Assembly (NCBI GenBank): GCA_002104985.1
Contig: MCGO01000400.1
Location: forward strand, 1 to 17,978
Length of the DNA: 17,978 nucleotides
Direction of reading: 5' to 3'
DNA from: Rhizoclosmatium globosum
Lineage: Eukaryota > Chytridiomycota > Chytridiomycetes > Chytridiales > Chytriomycetaceae
Both the position numbers and the translations under genes were made by a program. The notes beneath the pieces were generated by a model. The model was not told the DNA's origin. It did not search any database and saw only the letters and a list, made by a program, of their open reading frames with translations. This document shows, piece by piece, positions 1 to 9,700 of the stretch; position 1 is the stretch's first letter, and each line of letters starts with the position of its first letter.

Positions 1-105
1 TCGTATTTGCAGCAACTTTGGAGGCTGGATGATGAGAGTTTGTTGAAGGTCGATGTTGAGTCATTGAAAGGGTGTGGCGATGTTTTTTGGAGACGAGGCT
101 TTTAA
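1..105 (+). CDS. C-terminal tail of an unidentified gene (partial)
   Basis: The first frame is open from base 1 for 34 codons and ends in TAA at 103-105. The other two forward frames hit stops within about 15 codons. The tail is acidic then basic (LDDESLL, later VFWRRGF at the end). It probably belongs to a gene entering from the left, transcribed in the same direction as the lipase downstream. It is too short to assign a family, and chance openness over 34 codons cannot be excluded. Confidence 0.4.
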   Translation, partial: SYLQQLWRLDDESLLKVDVESLKGCGDVFWRRGF

Positions 106-294
106 ACTTCTGGTGAGCAACATGGAACGATGAACTTTTTGGTTATTTTGCACGAAACTGGCATACAACATAAAGCAATTTTCAAGCAATTGCCTGAAGG
201 TAACAGAATTTGGGCAAGCTATTTTGTATGAACGAGGGATGATAAACGAGGACGAATTTCAAATGGAAGAAGCACACAAAGTTCTTGCCAATTT
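106..294. other. Intergenic spacer before the PAF-AH-like gene
   Basis: About 190 bp of AT-rich sequence between the upstream stop and the lipase ATG. It should hold the upstream 3' UTR and the lipase promoter. An ATG at 263 opens a 13-codon out-of-frame reading that stops just after the lipase ATG. I see no clear poly(A) signal or TATA element. Confidence 0.4.
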
Positions 295-1577
295 ATGGTT
301 GTGATGTGGGATCTCAATCAATTCTCATCGGAAACCGCAGCTTCCTCGTATCCAGGACCTTACTCAGTAGGTATTGCGCCGTTCGAGACTGCTCCGGATG
401 GCGAGAATGCGTATGGAGTGATGGGGTCATTGTTCTATCCTGCGGACCTCTCTCAAGTAAAGGCCCCCGTGAAATCCAAATGGCTGCTTGGTCCTAGCAA
501 GCTGTATGCAGTTGGTTTCGGTACCTACGCTGGGTTGCCAAAGAGATTCAATGAAACAGTGTGTCTTGGTATTTGGACAGTGCAAAGATCCCCTCAATTC
601 TGTCGCCTCCGGTTGTACCCGCAAGTACCCTGTCAGGGCCTATCCCTGTTGTGGTATTCTGCCATGGTCTTGCTGGAAATCAAACGTCTTATTCTCAGTT
701 CTGTGGATCACTGGCGTCAAAGGGAATGATTGTTCTCGCTATTGAACATCGCGATGGATCAACAACGTCTGCAAGGAACAATTATCAAGATAAGATTGAA
801 TGTAGGGAGCTATCATATTCTCATATTCCAACTCTGCACTCATACATTTTCAGACGTCAGACCACCACCTGGCTCTGAGGAGATTCTCTTCAGGCAAAAC
901 CAACTGGTTCAGCGTGTTGCCGAGGTGAAAGGAGCCGTCAAATTGCTCCATCAAATCAATGATGGTAGAGATATTCATAATTTGTTGGGACATCGTTTGC
1001 CTAGTCTACAAGGAAGACTGGATTTGGACCACCCTATTCTGATGGGTCATAGTTTGGTGGTGCAACTGCAATTGGTGTTTTACAAGAGAGTAATCCATTT
1101 ATGTGAGTGGTAATACTTTTTATAGCGTTTAAACTTCTCCAATGTCTTTATAGTGGAGGTGTCATCTTAGATCTTGGATGCTTGCAGTTCAATTCAAAGC
1201 CGCCATCCCAGTTCCGCTCCTTTCGATCCAATCGAAACATTCCATTGGCGCTCAAATCTGGAGAATCTTCGTAAACTTTGGGACCAACCTGGAGTATCCC
1301 CGATAACCTCTTTGCTGTTGTCAAGGGAACGAACCACAACGATCTTTCCGATTTCCCTTTGATTGCACCCAGTTTTTTGAAAAGCCTCTTTCAGGGAGGA
1401 AGCTTGGATGGAAAGGTTCTTCAAAGAACCTACCACGAGTTAGTTTGTAATTTCTTGAAGAGGGTTTGGGAAGGAAAGAATAGTTTCGCTGATTCTTTGG
1501 TGGTCTCAGAGGTATCAAACGTTATGGTACCAACTGGAAAAGCTGCTTGGGACCTTTTGGAACGTGGGAAATTGTGA
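295..1577 (+). CDS. Platelet-activating-factor acetylhydrolase-like lipase (PAF-AH/PLA2 group VII family), with frame breaks
   Basis: The product resembles PAF acetylhydrolases, alpha/beta-hydrolases that cleave short or oxidised sn-2 acyl chains from phospholipids. The N-terminus has the family pattern PGPYSVG followed by LFYPADL. Next come the oxyanion-region FCHGLAGN, then IEHRDGS, then the nucleophile elbow GHS(L)GG near 1042-1060, an ILD(P)W segment carrying the probable acid, and GTNHNDLSDF with the probable catalytic His near 1340. Two introns fit: 802-853 (52 nt, giving IEYVRPPPG across the join) and 1103-1153 (51 nt). The frame breaks in four places: a GT dinucleotide too many in 559-564, a G missing at 1056-1057 inside the GHSLGG motif, a C missing near 1173, and a G too many in 1280-1282. 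Conserved residues on both sides of each break are intact. The gene is therefore either very recently inactivated or miscalled. It lies tail-to-tail with the F-box gene, 50 bp away. Confidence 0.8.
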
Positions 1578-1627
1578 TGTTTATTACAGAGTGAATGATA
1601 TATTACGTCAAGTAAAATAACGGCATA

Positions 1628-3315
1628 TTATCCTGAAGCTTGCAAAACAAGATCCTTCAATTCAAAAGCCTCATTAACGATGAATAGTTTCTGAAGGGGT
1701 AGAGGCAAGTGCGGGCATTCCATTAAATTCAGTGCTCTGAGAGAGCCATTAGCAGTCACAGCCGCATTGACAACATCTGAAGTCACCCAAGAACATCCTG
1801 TCAAATCCAAGTTGACCAGTCCCACACACTTGCGTATCAGCTCTGCAAGTGCATCTGCAGCAGTAACCTTGCGCAATGTTAATCCAACATACGAGGAATG
1901 ATATATCGTTGAGGCGTATTCCCCAGTTTCAACAATATAGGTGTCTGGAGTGACATGACTAAAGGCTAAATTCAAACTCTTCAAATTTTGACAAAGATTC
2001 GCCAGTTCCATCAATGATCCCACTGAAATTACTTTTGGACGAATATGTTTTGGTTTGAGGCTTATTCGGGGCAACTCCTGATCTTGTTGGGCTCCAAGTG
2101 TGGCAATTCTTTGAGCGATTCTCTGCGCTTGTGTATTAGATCCCATGGTATTTTTGTCAAGTACTGGAGAGAAAGTGCTAGTGTCCAGACTCCATTCAGC
2201 ACTCAAAAACTCTTCGAAATCCGTTTCACTCGAGACTGTATTCCGCGATTGAGACGTCCCACTGACTTGCGTTGAGGATTCCCTTGGAGCATTTCCATCA
2301 TCCATTGGGAACGCACTCCCTAAAGGCTGGAGTTGAGTCGACCTCCAAGTAGGAGCCGGTCTGAACGAGTTAAAAATCTCAGACAGCATGTTTCCCGCAG
2401 GAGTCTCATTGTCTGCAGAACTATTCGCTGCCGCCAACACTTGCTCAACTTGTTCATACATATCGCGGGAATTTTGCCATAAAAATCTAGCTTGTGCTTG
2501 TGCTTGCTGTTGGAGAACCGGAGGTCCCGCACTGACGACATTATAATCCAATAAATCCGCGTAATTTGACCAAGTGTTTGTCCATTCAGATCCCAGATCC
2601 CTAGTCACTTCTGGTTTTGAGAGGAAGCGACCATGTCACTGAAACGACGTCGACAGAACGCATACTGAGACGAAGCTGAGCCCACAACATTTGCATTTTT
2701 ATGGGGCACAAGGCACCATCGAAACGATTCTAAGCCAAGCACGGCGGAATCCACCGAATACAAGTTTCGGAAGAATAAGAGGATGTTTGTTTTTTCTCCC
2801 CGCATAGTGCATGAATAGTGCGATTGTTGATAACAGCTCGGACGGGTGATTGTTCAGTATTGGAAGTGGTTGTTTCAGCGGGAGGGCTTCCTGAAAGATC
2901 AATAACCTGGATAAAATTCGGAAACGGCCTGCTATTGAGGAACGGGAAATAGTTTGCATGAATTGGGCCCAACTCAACGTTGTGTGGAATTTGATCTCTC
3001 TGTGATGGTGTGTCTCAGTAACTGTTTGCCAGAGCGAACACAGAAACGCACCGGTAAAGAATGGGTGTAACGCAGACATTGAATACAACGCAAGTATGAC
3101 TGAGCTCTTCGAGCATCTTTCTGTTGCGTACATCTGATTGGCAGTCGGATTCAAAGTGAGTTCGGAGTAACCCAATGTTTCAACTCACATAGAAAGATGA
3201 TACGAAGAATCTCATGCGGTAAACGCAGAATGTTCATATTGGAAGGCTCGGGAAGTGTCTCTAGCATGCGGCCCTTTCCTTTAGAGTTGACGGCTTCCTC
3301 GTGGGCTCCCAACAT
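1628..3315 (-). CDS. F-box / leucine-rich-repeat protein (probable SCF substrate adaptor)
   Basis: The ATG at 3315 opens an F-box spread over three small exons: 3189-3315, 3052-3133, and one starting at 2999. Introns are 3134-3188 (55 nt) and 3000-3051 (52 nt). Spliced, residues about 29-70 read LRLPHEILRIIF, then LEELSHTCVVFN, then TPILYREIKF, followed by LSWAQF. This is the typical F-box plus linker of fungal LRR F-box proteins. F-box proteins bind Skp1 and present substrates to a cullin-1 ubiquitin ligase. The last exon, from about 2608 to the stop at 1628, has a low-complexity Q/A and S/T-rich stretch, then C-terminal LRRs (LKSLNLAFSHV, LVNLDLTGCSWV, LRALNLMECPHL). The middle (about 2610-2925) does not resolve into one frame. 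A missing base at 2920-2921 (plus-strand GG) restores FPNFIQVIDLSG, and an extra base in the T6 run at 2790-2795 is possible. The join into the final exon is uncertain; a 55-nt intron from the GTATGC donor is one option. Confidence 0.7.
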
Positions 3316-3413
3316 CTGATTCGGTGGAAAGTTTCAAAACGCCGCAGCCAGAGCTGATTCACAATAACAGAGTAACGCAAATCATTGTCAGATAAACTCT
3401 TTATTCAAATACT

Positions 3414-6408
3414 TTACACTTCTTGGCCAGTGAAGGCAGTGTATTTACCCTCGACATCACTCCATGTAATTCTCTCCTCAACAAGGTCCTTGATGATGCT
3501 CACAATAGTTGGGATATCCTCACGAATCTGCTTCAGGGAGTCACGCTCACGCAAAGTAACAGTCTGATCCTTGACAGTCTGGAAATCCACAGTGATAGCG
3601 AAAGGAGTACCAAGCTCATCGTTACGTGCGTATCTCTTTCCGATGGATGCAGCACTGTCATCAATACGAGTGCTAACACCTTCGCGACGAAGGGCGTTTG
3701 CGACTTGTGAGATGAATGGGTTGAACTGCTCGTTGCTGGAGATGGGCAGGATGAGGGCTTTGGTTGGAGCGATTGCTGGGTTGAACGAGAGGACGTTACG
3801 GGCCTCATCGTCACCTTCGCGGATCCACCAAACGTGTTCAAGGAGTGAGTACAAGATTCGTCCCAGACCAAATGATGGCTCAATGACGTTTGGAACGTAT
3901 TCACGAACTAAAGGAGAGGAGAATATGAGTAAAGGAAAGAGGAACGAGATGTTGGTGAGGGGAATAAGAAGTGGGTGTGTGTCCCCAATGATTCCCTGAA
4001 TTGAAAAGCAAACATATGCAAACCAATCACAAAATAGGCATCATAGATGGAGATGAGCCAACGAGCCCGAAAGAGAATACGGCGAACAACCAGAAGAAGT
4101 TCAAGTGCACCCTCCCATCAGAAATCATGCTCTCCAACAGAAAAACTCTGCCGAATCACAAAGAAATCTCCGAAACCCGGACAAATCAGCACTATATAGC
4201 ACGGTAATGACTCAAGCCTCTCCAATTCCGAGCATGATGCTGGTAGGAAAACTCGCAAGTCGAGGAACAATCAACCAACAATGAAACTTAATTCACCATC
4301 GGAAGCATCCAAGTCTTGGTCTGTTAACCCATGGCAGAGGGATCTAAGGACCTTGCGAAAAGGAAGGGAAAGGAGGAGTGGGTAGATGGGTTGACGGACG
4401 AAACTCACCGTGAATAGTTTCAGTCTTCTCAACAACTTCAACCATCTTGTTTGTAAGGACGTACTCGTTTCCATCAGTTCCGATAATCTTGGTGCTTCCG
4501 TTACCAGCCTTCAACTTGGCATCCAAATCCTTCAATTTGGCGGCATCCCAAGTCTCGCTGTCAACCATCAAGGTTTCCAAGTAACCAGTGACATACTTGG
4601 CGTTGGCCTTGAAGGCTGGACCAAAGACAGCCTTCTTAATGTCAAGGACAACAACGTCACGGCTAATTGGTTCAGGAAGAGTTTCACGGACAACCAACTT
4701 CTCCTTGGTAGCCTTAGAGTGTTGAGTCAAGTCGTAAGCGCTACGGTCAGCACAACCAACGCACTCGATCCATCCATAGGAAGACTCGATTTCAGCATCC
4801 CACTAAGCGAGGACAATGTGGTGAGTAAATTTTTGGAAAGAAAAAACAAAAAGAGCGAAAAAGACGCGAAGCAACTTACACAATCGGAGGCGTAGTGAGC
4901 CATTTCATTGGCCATGTGCTGTCTGAATCTCAGTCGGGATGGGTTGATACCGATTCGGACCAAGAACAAGTAGATACGGCAGACAAAGTAACCCAAGGTC
5001 TCGTTGTTTACGACACCCTAAAAGAGAGGAGGTTAAATCAAAGTCAACGTTTTCAGCAGCAAAGAAACGGAAGGGGCAAGGATCAGAATACAAGGGGTCC
5101 CCATGGTTACATAGTAGTAAGAAGAACGAAAGTCATTTGTATAAAAAGAGTATCATCACAAGAGAAATTAGATAATTGAGGAGAGAGTAGGGCATAATGA
5201 AAAATACCTGTGCAACAGCATCGCCCATCTTCATTCGAATGGTACCAGCACCTTGCAACTGACGATCGGCTGGGTAAAGAGTCAATTCAAGGTCTTTAAT
5301 AGTGTGGAATCGTGGGTGGTCCTTCTTGAGTGGGTCAACATAATGCTCAATCTCAGCCATAGTGAATTCTCTGACACGGAGGAGACCTTGACGTGGAGCG
5401 ATTTCATTACGGAAAGACTTTCCGATGGAGGCAGAAGCGAAAGGCATTTGGTCTTGGTTGGATTCCAAGAGTCTCTTGAAGTTCAAGAAGTGGCCTTGGG
5501 CGGTTTCTGGACGAAGGTAACCCTTGAACTGACCAGTTGGACCAATTTGGGTCTCAAACATGAGGTTGAAAAGCTTTGGTTCTGAAACATCATTTCCAGT
5601 CTCTGGTGCCTTGATTTCGAGCTTCTGCATAAGCTTCCAAAGGTCGTCACCTTGGTAGTTGTCGAGCTTATAAAAAAAGTGTGAGACAAGGCGACCTCAG
5701 CAATCAATACACTCACAGATTCCAAGACAGTTTCGTATTCAGCCTTAACTTCAGGGGAGAGGCGCTCAGGCATTGGCTTTCCCTTTGGAACCTTCTTCTT
5801 ATCGAAAGTACCATTTGCCAAAGCTTCATCAGTGTCCAAACGACCATTCAAGACTTGCTTGACCAAGTGATCCGCACGGAAAATGTCACCAGTCTTCACA
5901 TCCTTCACCATGTAATCAGCGAAACGATCAACGTGTCCAGAAGTTTTCAAGACAGCTTCAGGAGTCAGGTTGGTACATTCAATCTCGAGCATATCTTTCG
6001 GTTTCAAAATTTAAGTAATTGCAATGGTGTTGTGTGTTGCTAAACAACAATACCTTCTTCAAGAACAAAGTGTTTCCTCCACAAGTTGATCATGTTGTTT
6101 TGGAGAGCAGTACCCGGTGGACCGTAGTCAAACAATCCAGCGATACCACCATAGATAGCAAAGGATGGCGCGTAGAAGAATCGCTTGAGCAACAGACCCT
6201 CCAAGGCAGCACGGTCAAACTTCTTTTCGTTGTTCTTGGCCATACGAATAGTCTGTTCAGCCTTGAGAGCAACGAGGCGTTCAATGTGAGGAGCGAGTTC
6301 CTCCTTGGTTTTCTTTTGAGCCTTGAGACCCTTGATCACATCACCTTGCCGTGTGATTTCAGCAATGAGAGCAGCATCGTCGAATTCGGCAAAAGTTTCG
6401 TTTGCCAT
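3414..6408 (-). CDS. GRS1/GARS1: Glycyl-tRNA synthetase, eukaryotic alpha2 type with N-terminal WHEP domain
   Basis: Class II synthetase charging tRNA-Gly in the cytosol; in most eukaryotes the same gene also supplies mitochondria. Six exons on the minus strand: 6054-6408, 5717-5994, 5208-5666, 4880-5017, 4409-4802, 3414-3907. They sum to 2118 nt, 705 aa plus stop, with no frame break. Introns are 59, 50, 190, 77 and 501 nt. Landmarks: a WHEP-like helix pair at about residues 8-55 ([16 protein letters not shown], then HIERLVALK); [12 protein letters not shown] near 77-88; DYGPPG at 94-99; [11 protein letters not shown] near 261; motif 2 FRNE at 296-299; motif 3 EPSFGLGR at 551-558, then an anticodon-binding domain with LPISSNEQ. 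Length matches the family. An in-frame TAA eight codons upstream fixes the 6408 ATG unless a 5' exon is spliced in. S. cerevisiae GRS1 lacks WHEP, as known from the family; it is present here. Confidence 0.97.
3908..4408 (-). other. Unusually long (501 nt) last intron of the GlyRS gene
   Basis: The donor GTGAGT (from 4408) and acceptor CTTTAG (ending 3908) are clear. The splice is phase 1 and rebuilds [12 protein letters not shown] just ahead of class II motif 3. Most introns here are 49-77 nt, so this one is long. Retention would add 13 residues and then a stop, losing motif 3 and the anticodon-binding domain. I looked for snoRNA box C/D or H/ACA elements and embedded exons and found none that convince. 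Confidence 0.85.
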
Positions 6409-6799
6409 ATTGTCTGAAGCGGAAGGAGGGTGTTAGATAGCTATCTCGCTGGGTCCTCCTAATCAACCACCACCAAGTCATCGCCTCGCTCACTCCTTCT
6501 CGCACCAACAGCAACAAACGTCCACTCAGGCGCCCGCAAACGCACCTCGGACCGCGCCAGTTTGATGCGTTTGTTCCCAGCCCCAGCCGCTCCAGCGAAA
6601 CTCGTTCGTCATTCACCTCGTTTTTGGAAGAGAAAAAGTGAAGCGTCAACAAGTGACATCACTCGAATTGCCGCTCATCCACTCACTTTTGTTTGATTTC
6701 GACGAGAACGCCCGGTTCGTTCGATTGGCTTTGAACGGAAAACTGGATGCCTTCGACTTGGTTTCCTGGTGGGTTGGGAATCTTGTTCTTGTGGCAAGG
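6409..6799. promoter_or_regulatory. Shared divergent promoter region of GlyRS and LeuRS
   Basis: These 391 bp lie between the GlyRS ATG (minus strand) and the first plausible LeuRS ATG (plus strand). The stretch at about 6480-6600 is visibly richer in G+C and CpG than the rest of the window, as in many bidirectional housekeeping promoters. I see no TATA box. Short reading frames here have no recognisable coding character. Confidence 0.55.
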
Positions 6800-9700
6800 A
6801 TGAAAAGCGGCCTTGTTTGTATTATGTTGCAACGCGGTAGTCCATTTGCTGATTGGATCAAGCTTCGAACTGTGGCTAGAAAGTCGTGCGGGGCTCCCTG
6901 TCGACAACTCTGCCTAACACTTTGCATTTTGACTCAAGTTTTCTGACAAACAAGTACAACAAGATCAAAATAATTTATGTCTTTTCTATTGGACAGTATG
7001 CTTTTGGAGTATTTCGTCTAGTTTTGAATATTCCGTTGGGGCTTCTCTGGTCTCAACATGGAGATTTACTTCAAAATATGGTCGAGTCATTGATATTCCG
7101 TTGAGTTACAAAAGAAAGATATAAAGAATGAGGATGATTCACGAATGCTGAACCACATCGATTGGTTCTATATTTCTTTGTTTTCTGTTCTCGTTTTTTG
7201 ACCCCAAACCAACAGTCACAACGGCGGCCCTTACCCGATCCTTTGCCTGTGGACAGCTCCGTGTTTTGCGAAACTACACAACTGCTGCATCAAACAACTC
7301 TTTTGCTCAAATGGCATCCACTGTCCCCGCCACAACCGTTGCTGGTGAGGCTCCAAAGTCGGTTAGTTTTTAGTTTCCAAATCACACTTATCTGATATTG
7401 AATTCTTAACTCAAACTTCATTTCAGTTCGTCAAGCTTAATGCATTGAAGGAAATTGAGTCAACGGCTCAAAAGCGATGGGAGGTTGAGAAGGCTTTTGA
7501 AGTCAACGCTCCTCCTGCAAAACAACCCAAGTTCATGGCCACCTTTCCTTTCCCATACATGGTACGCTTATAATACATGCAATCTTTTGTCGTTTGAACT
7601 ATCACGAGGCTATTGTTCGATATTGACGAAAACTTGAACATCAAATTGACTTTCGTTCTTCCTACACCAATGCTATCATGGGGAATATGTTGGATTCTGA
7701 ATCATTACTCTCTTCTTCTCTTCCTTTGTTTTCCCCGCCTTTTGCATAAACTGATGGCTTTTCATTTAGAACGGAAAGCTTCACTTGGGACACTCTTTCT
7801 CCCTCTCCAAGGTTGAATTCTCTGTCGCCTATGAAAAGCTTAAGGGAAAGAAGGCCTTGTTTCCATTCGGTTTCCACTGTACTGGAATGCCAATCAAGGC
7901 TTGTGCTGACAAGCTCAAGAAGGAAGTTGAGCTTTTCGGTCAAAACTTTGAGCGTTACGTCGAAGGTATGGCTATAATGGCATGATCTTTATTTTTATTA
8001 ACGTAAATAACATTCAGAGGTCGTCGAAGAGGAAGCTGAAGCTGCTCCAGCCCCAAAGAAGGATGGTGCTAAAGAAAACGTTGACCCAACCAAGATTGCC
8101 AAGAAGCACGGAAAAGCTAACGCAAAGAGTACTGGTTTGAAATACCAATTCCAAATCATGCGATCAATGGGAGTCCCAGATGAAGAAATTCACTTGTTCG
8201 CCAACCCAACTCACTGGTTGTACTACTTCCCACCAAAGGCCATCGTAAGTTATTTTCATTCTACGGTTTAGAATATCGTTTGACCGTTACTATAGGAAGA
8301 CTTGAAACACCTCGGAGTCCATGTCGATTGGCGTCGTTCCTTCATCACAACCGATGTGAACCCATACTTTGACTCCTTTGTCCGCTGGCAATTCAACACT
8401 CTCCGTAAACACGAGCAACCAAAAATCAAGTTCGGAGAGCGTTACACCATCTATTCCCCACTTGACGGTCAACCATGTATGGACCACGATCGTGCCTCTG
8501 GAGAAGGTGTCGGTGTTCAGGAATACACTGGAGTGAAGCTCCAAGTCCTCTTGGACGAGTTGATCAACACCCCACTTGAGAGCCGCGATAAGGTCAAGGA
8601 GGTGCCTGTTGGTCAATACTTGACTAGCCCAGATGTTTTGGCCGCTTTGAAGGGAAAGAAGCTCTTCATGGTTGCCGCCACTTTGCGTCCCGAAACCATG
8701 TACGGTCAGACCAACTGTTACGTTGGAGTTGACTTGAACTATGGCATCTACCAAGCCAGCGCTACTGAAGCCTGGATCTGTACTGAGCGTTCCGCCAAGA
8801 ACATGAGTTTCCAGGGATTGTTTGGAACACGTGGTGAACTCAACAAGTTGGGATCTTTGAAAGGAATCGACTTGATTGGTGTTCCATTGAAGGCTCCATT
8901 GGCGCAGTACCCCAGGATCTACACCTTGCCTATGGAGGGTGTTTGGCAACTAAGGGAACCGGTGTTGTCACCTCTGTCCCATCTGATTCTCCAGATGATT
9001 TCATTACTATGCAAGACTTGATCAAGAAGTCTGCTTACTACAATGTCCAGTTGAAGTGGGTCGAGCCATTCATGCCACCAAAGCCAATCATTCAGACTCC
9101 AAACTACGGAAACTTGGCTGCTGTTGCCGTTGTTGAACAGTTGAAAATTCAGAGTCAGAAGGACAAGGATAAGTTGGCCCAAGCCAAGGAACTCGTTTAC
9201 AAGGAAGGATTCTACTCTGGAGTCATTTTGGTTGGACAGTTCAAGGGCAAGTGAGTATTCTATGTTAATTCACTCCCTCCCAACATTTCCAAAGCATTCT
9301 TGTGACGATACCTTATTATACAATGACTTTCGTTCTTCTTACTACTATGTAACCTTGGGGATCTCTTGTATTCTGACTCTTTGCTTCAATTCCCTCCTTT
9401 CACAACCTCACCTTCTCTGTCTCCAAAATCTGAATTCTTTGTTTCAGGCCTGTCCAAGAAGCCAAGCCATTGATTAAGGACTATTTGATCAATGAAGGTC
9501 TCGCGTTCACCTACTGTGAACCAGAAGGCCAAGTCATCTCCCGTTCCGGTGACGAGTGTGTCGTTACCCTTGCTGACCAATGGTACATGGACTATGGAGA
9601 GGAGTCATGGAGAAAGACTGCTGAGGAGTGTTTGGCCAAGATGGAGACATTCGGTCAAGAGACTCGTAATGCCTTCGAAAAGAACTTGGAGTGGTTGGGT

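Noticed and set aside
2699..3175. 158-codon minus-strand frame as an independent gene
   Set aside because: It runs through two well-formed introns of the F-box gene. Only the part after 2999 shares the true exon frame.
4001..4207. 68-codon plus-strand frame inside the GlyRS intron
   Set aside because: Low-information sequence in an intron with no recognisable motif; length within chance expectation.
6409..6613. Upstream spliced start adding a mitochondrial presequence to GlyRS
   Set aside because: A join from ATG 6613 to an acceptor just before 6408 is in phase, but the peptide is Trp-rich with acidic residues and not presequence-like.
8290..8949. 219-codon minus-strand frame
   Set aside because: It mirrors LeuRS exon 6, whose protein has clear editing-domain motifs. 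Long antisense openness follows from codon bias.
9251..9447. Possible box C/D snoRNA in a LeuRS intron (GTGACGA and CTGA-like boxes)
   Set aside because: The boxes are imperfect and no terminal stem can be formed around either CTGA.
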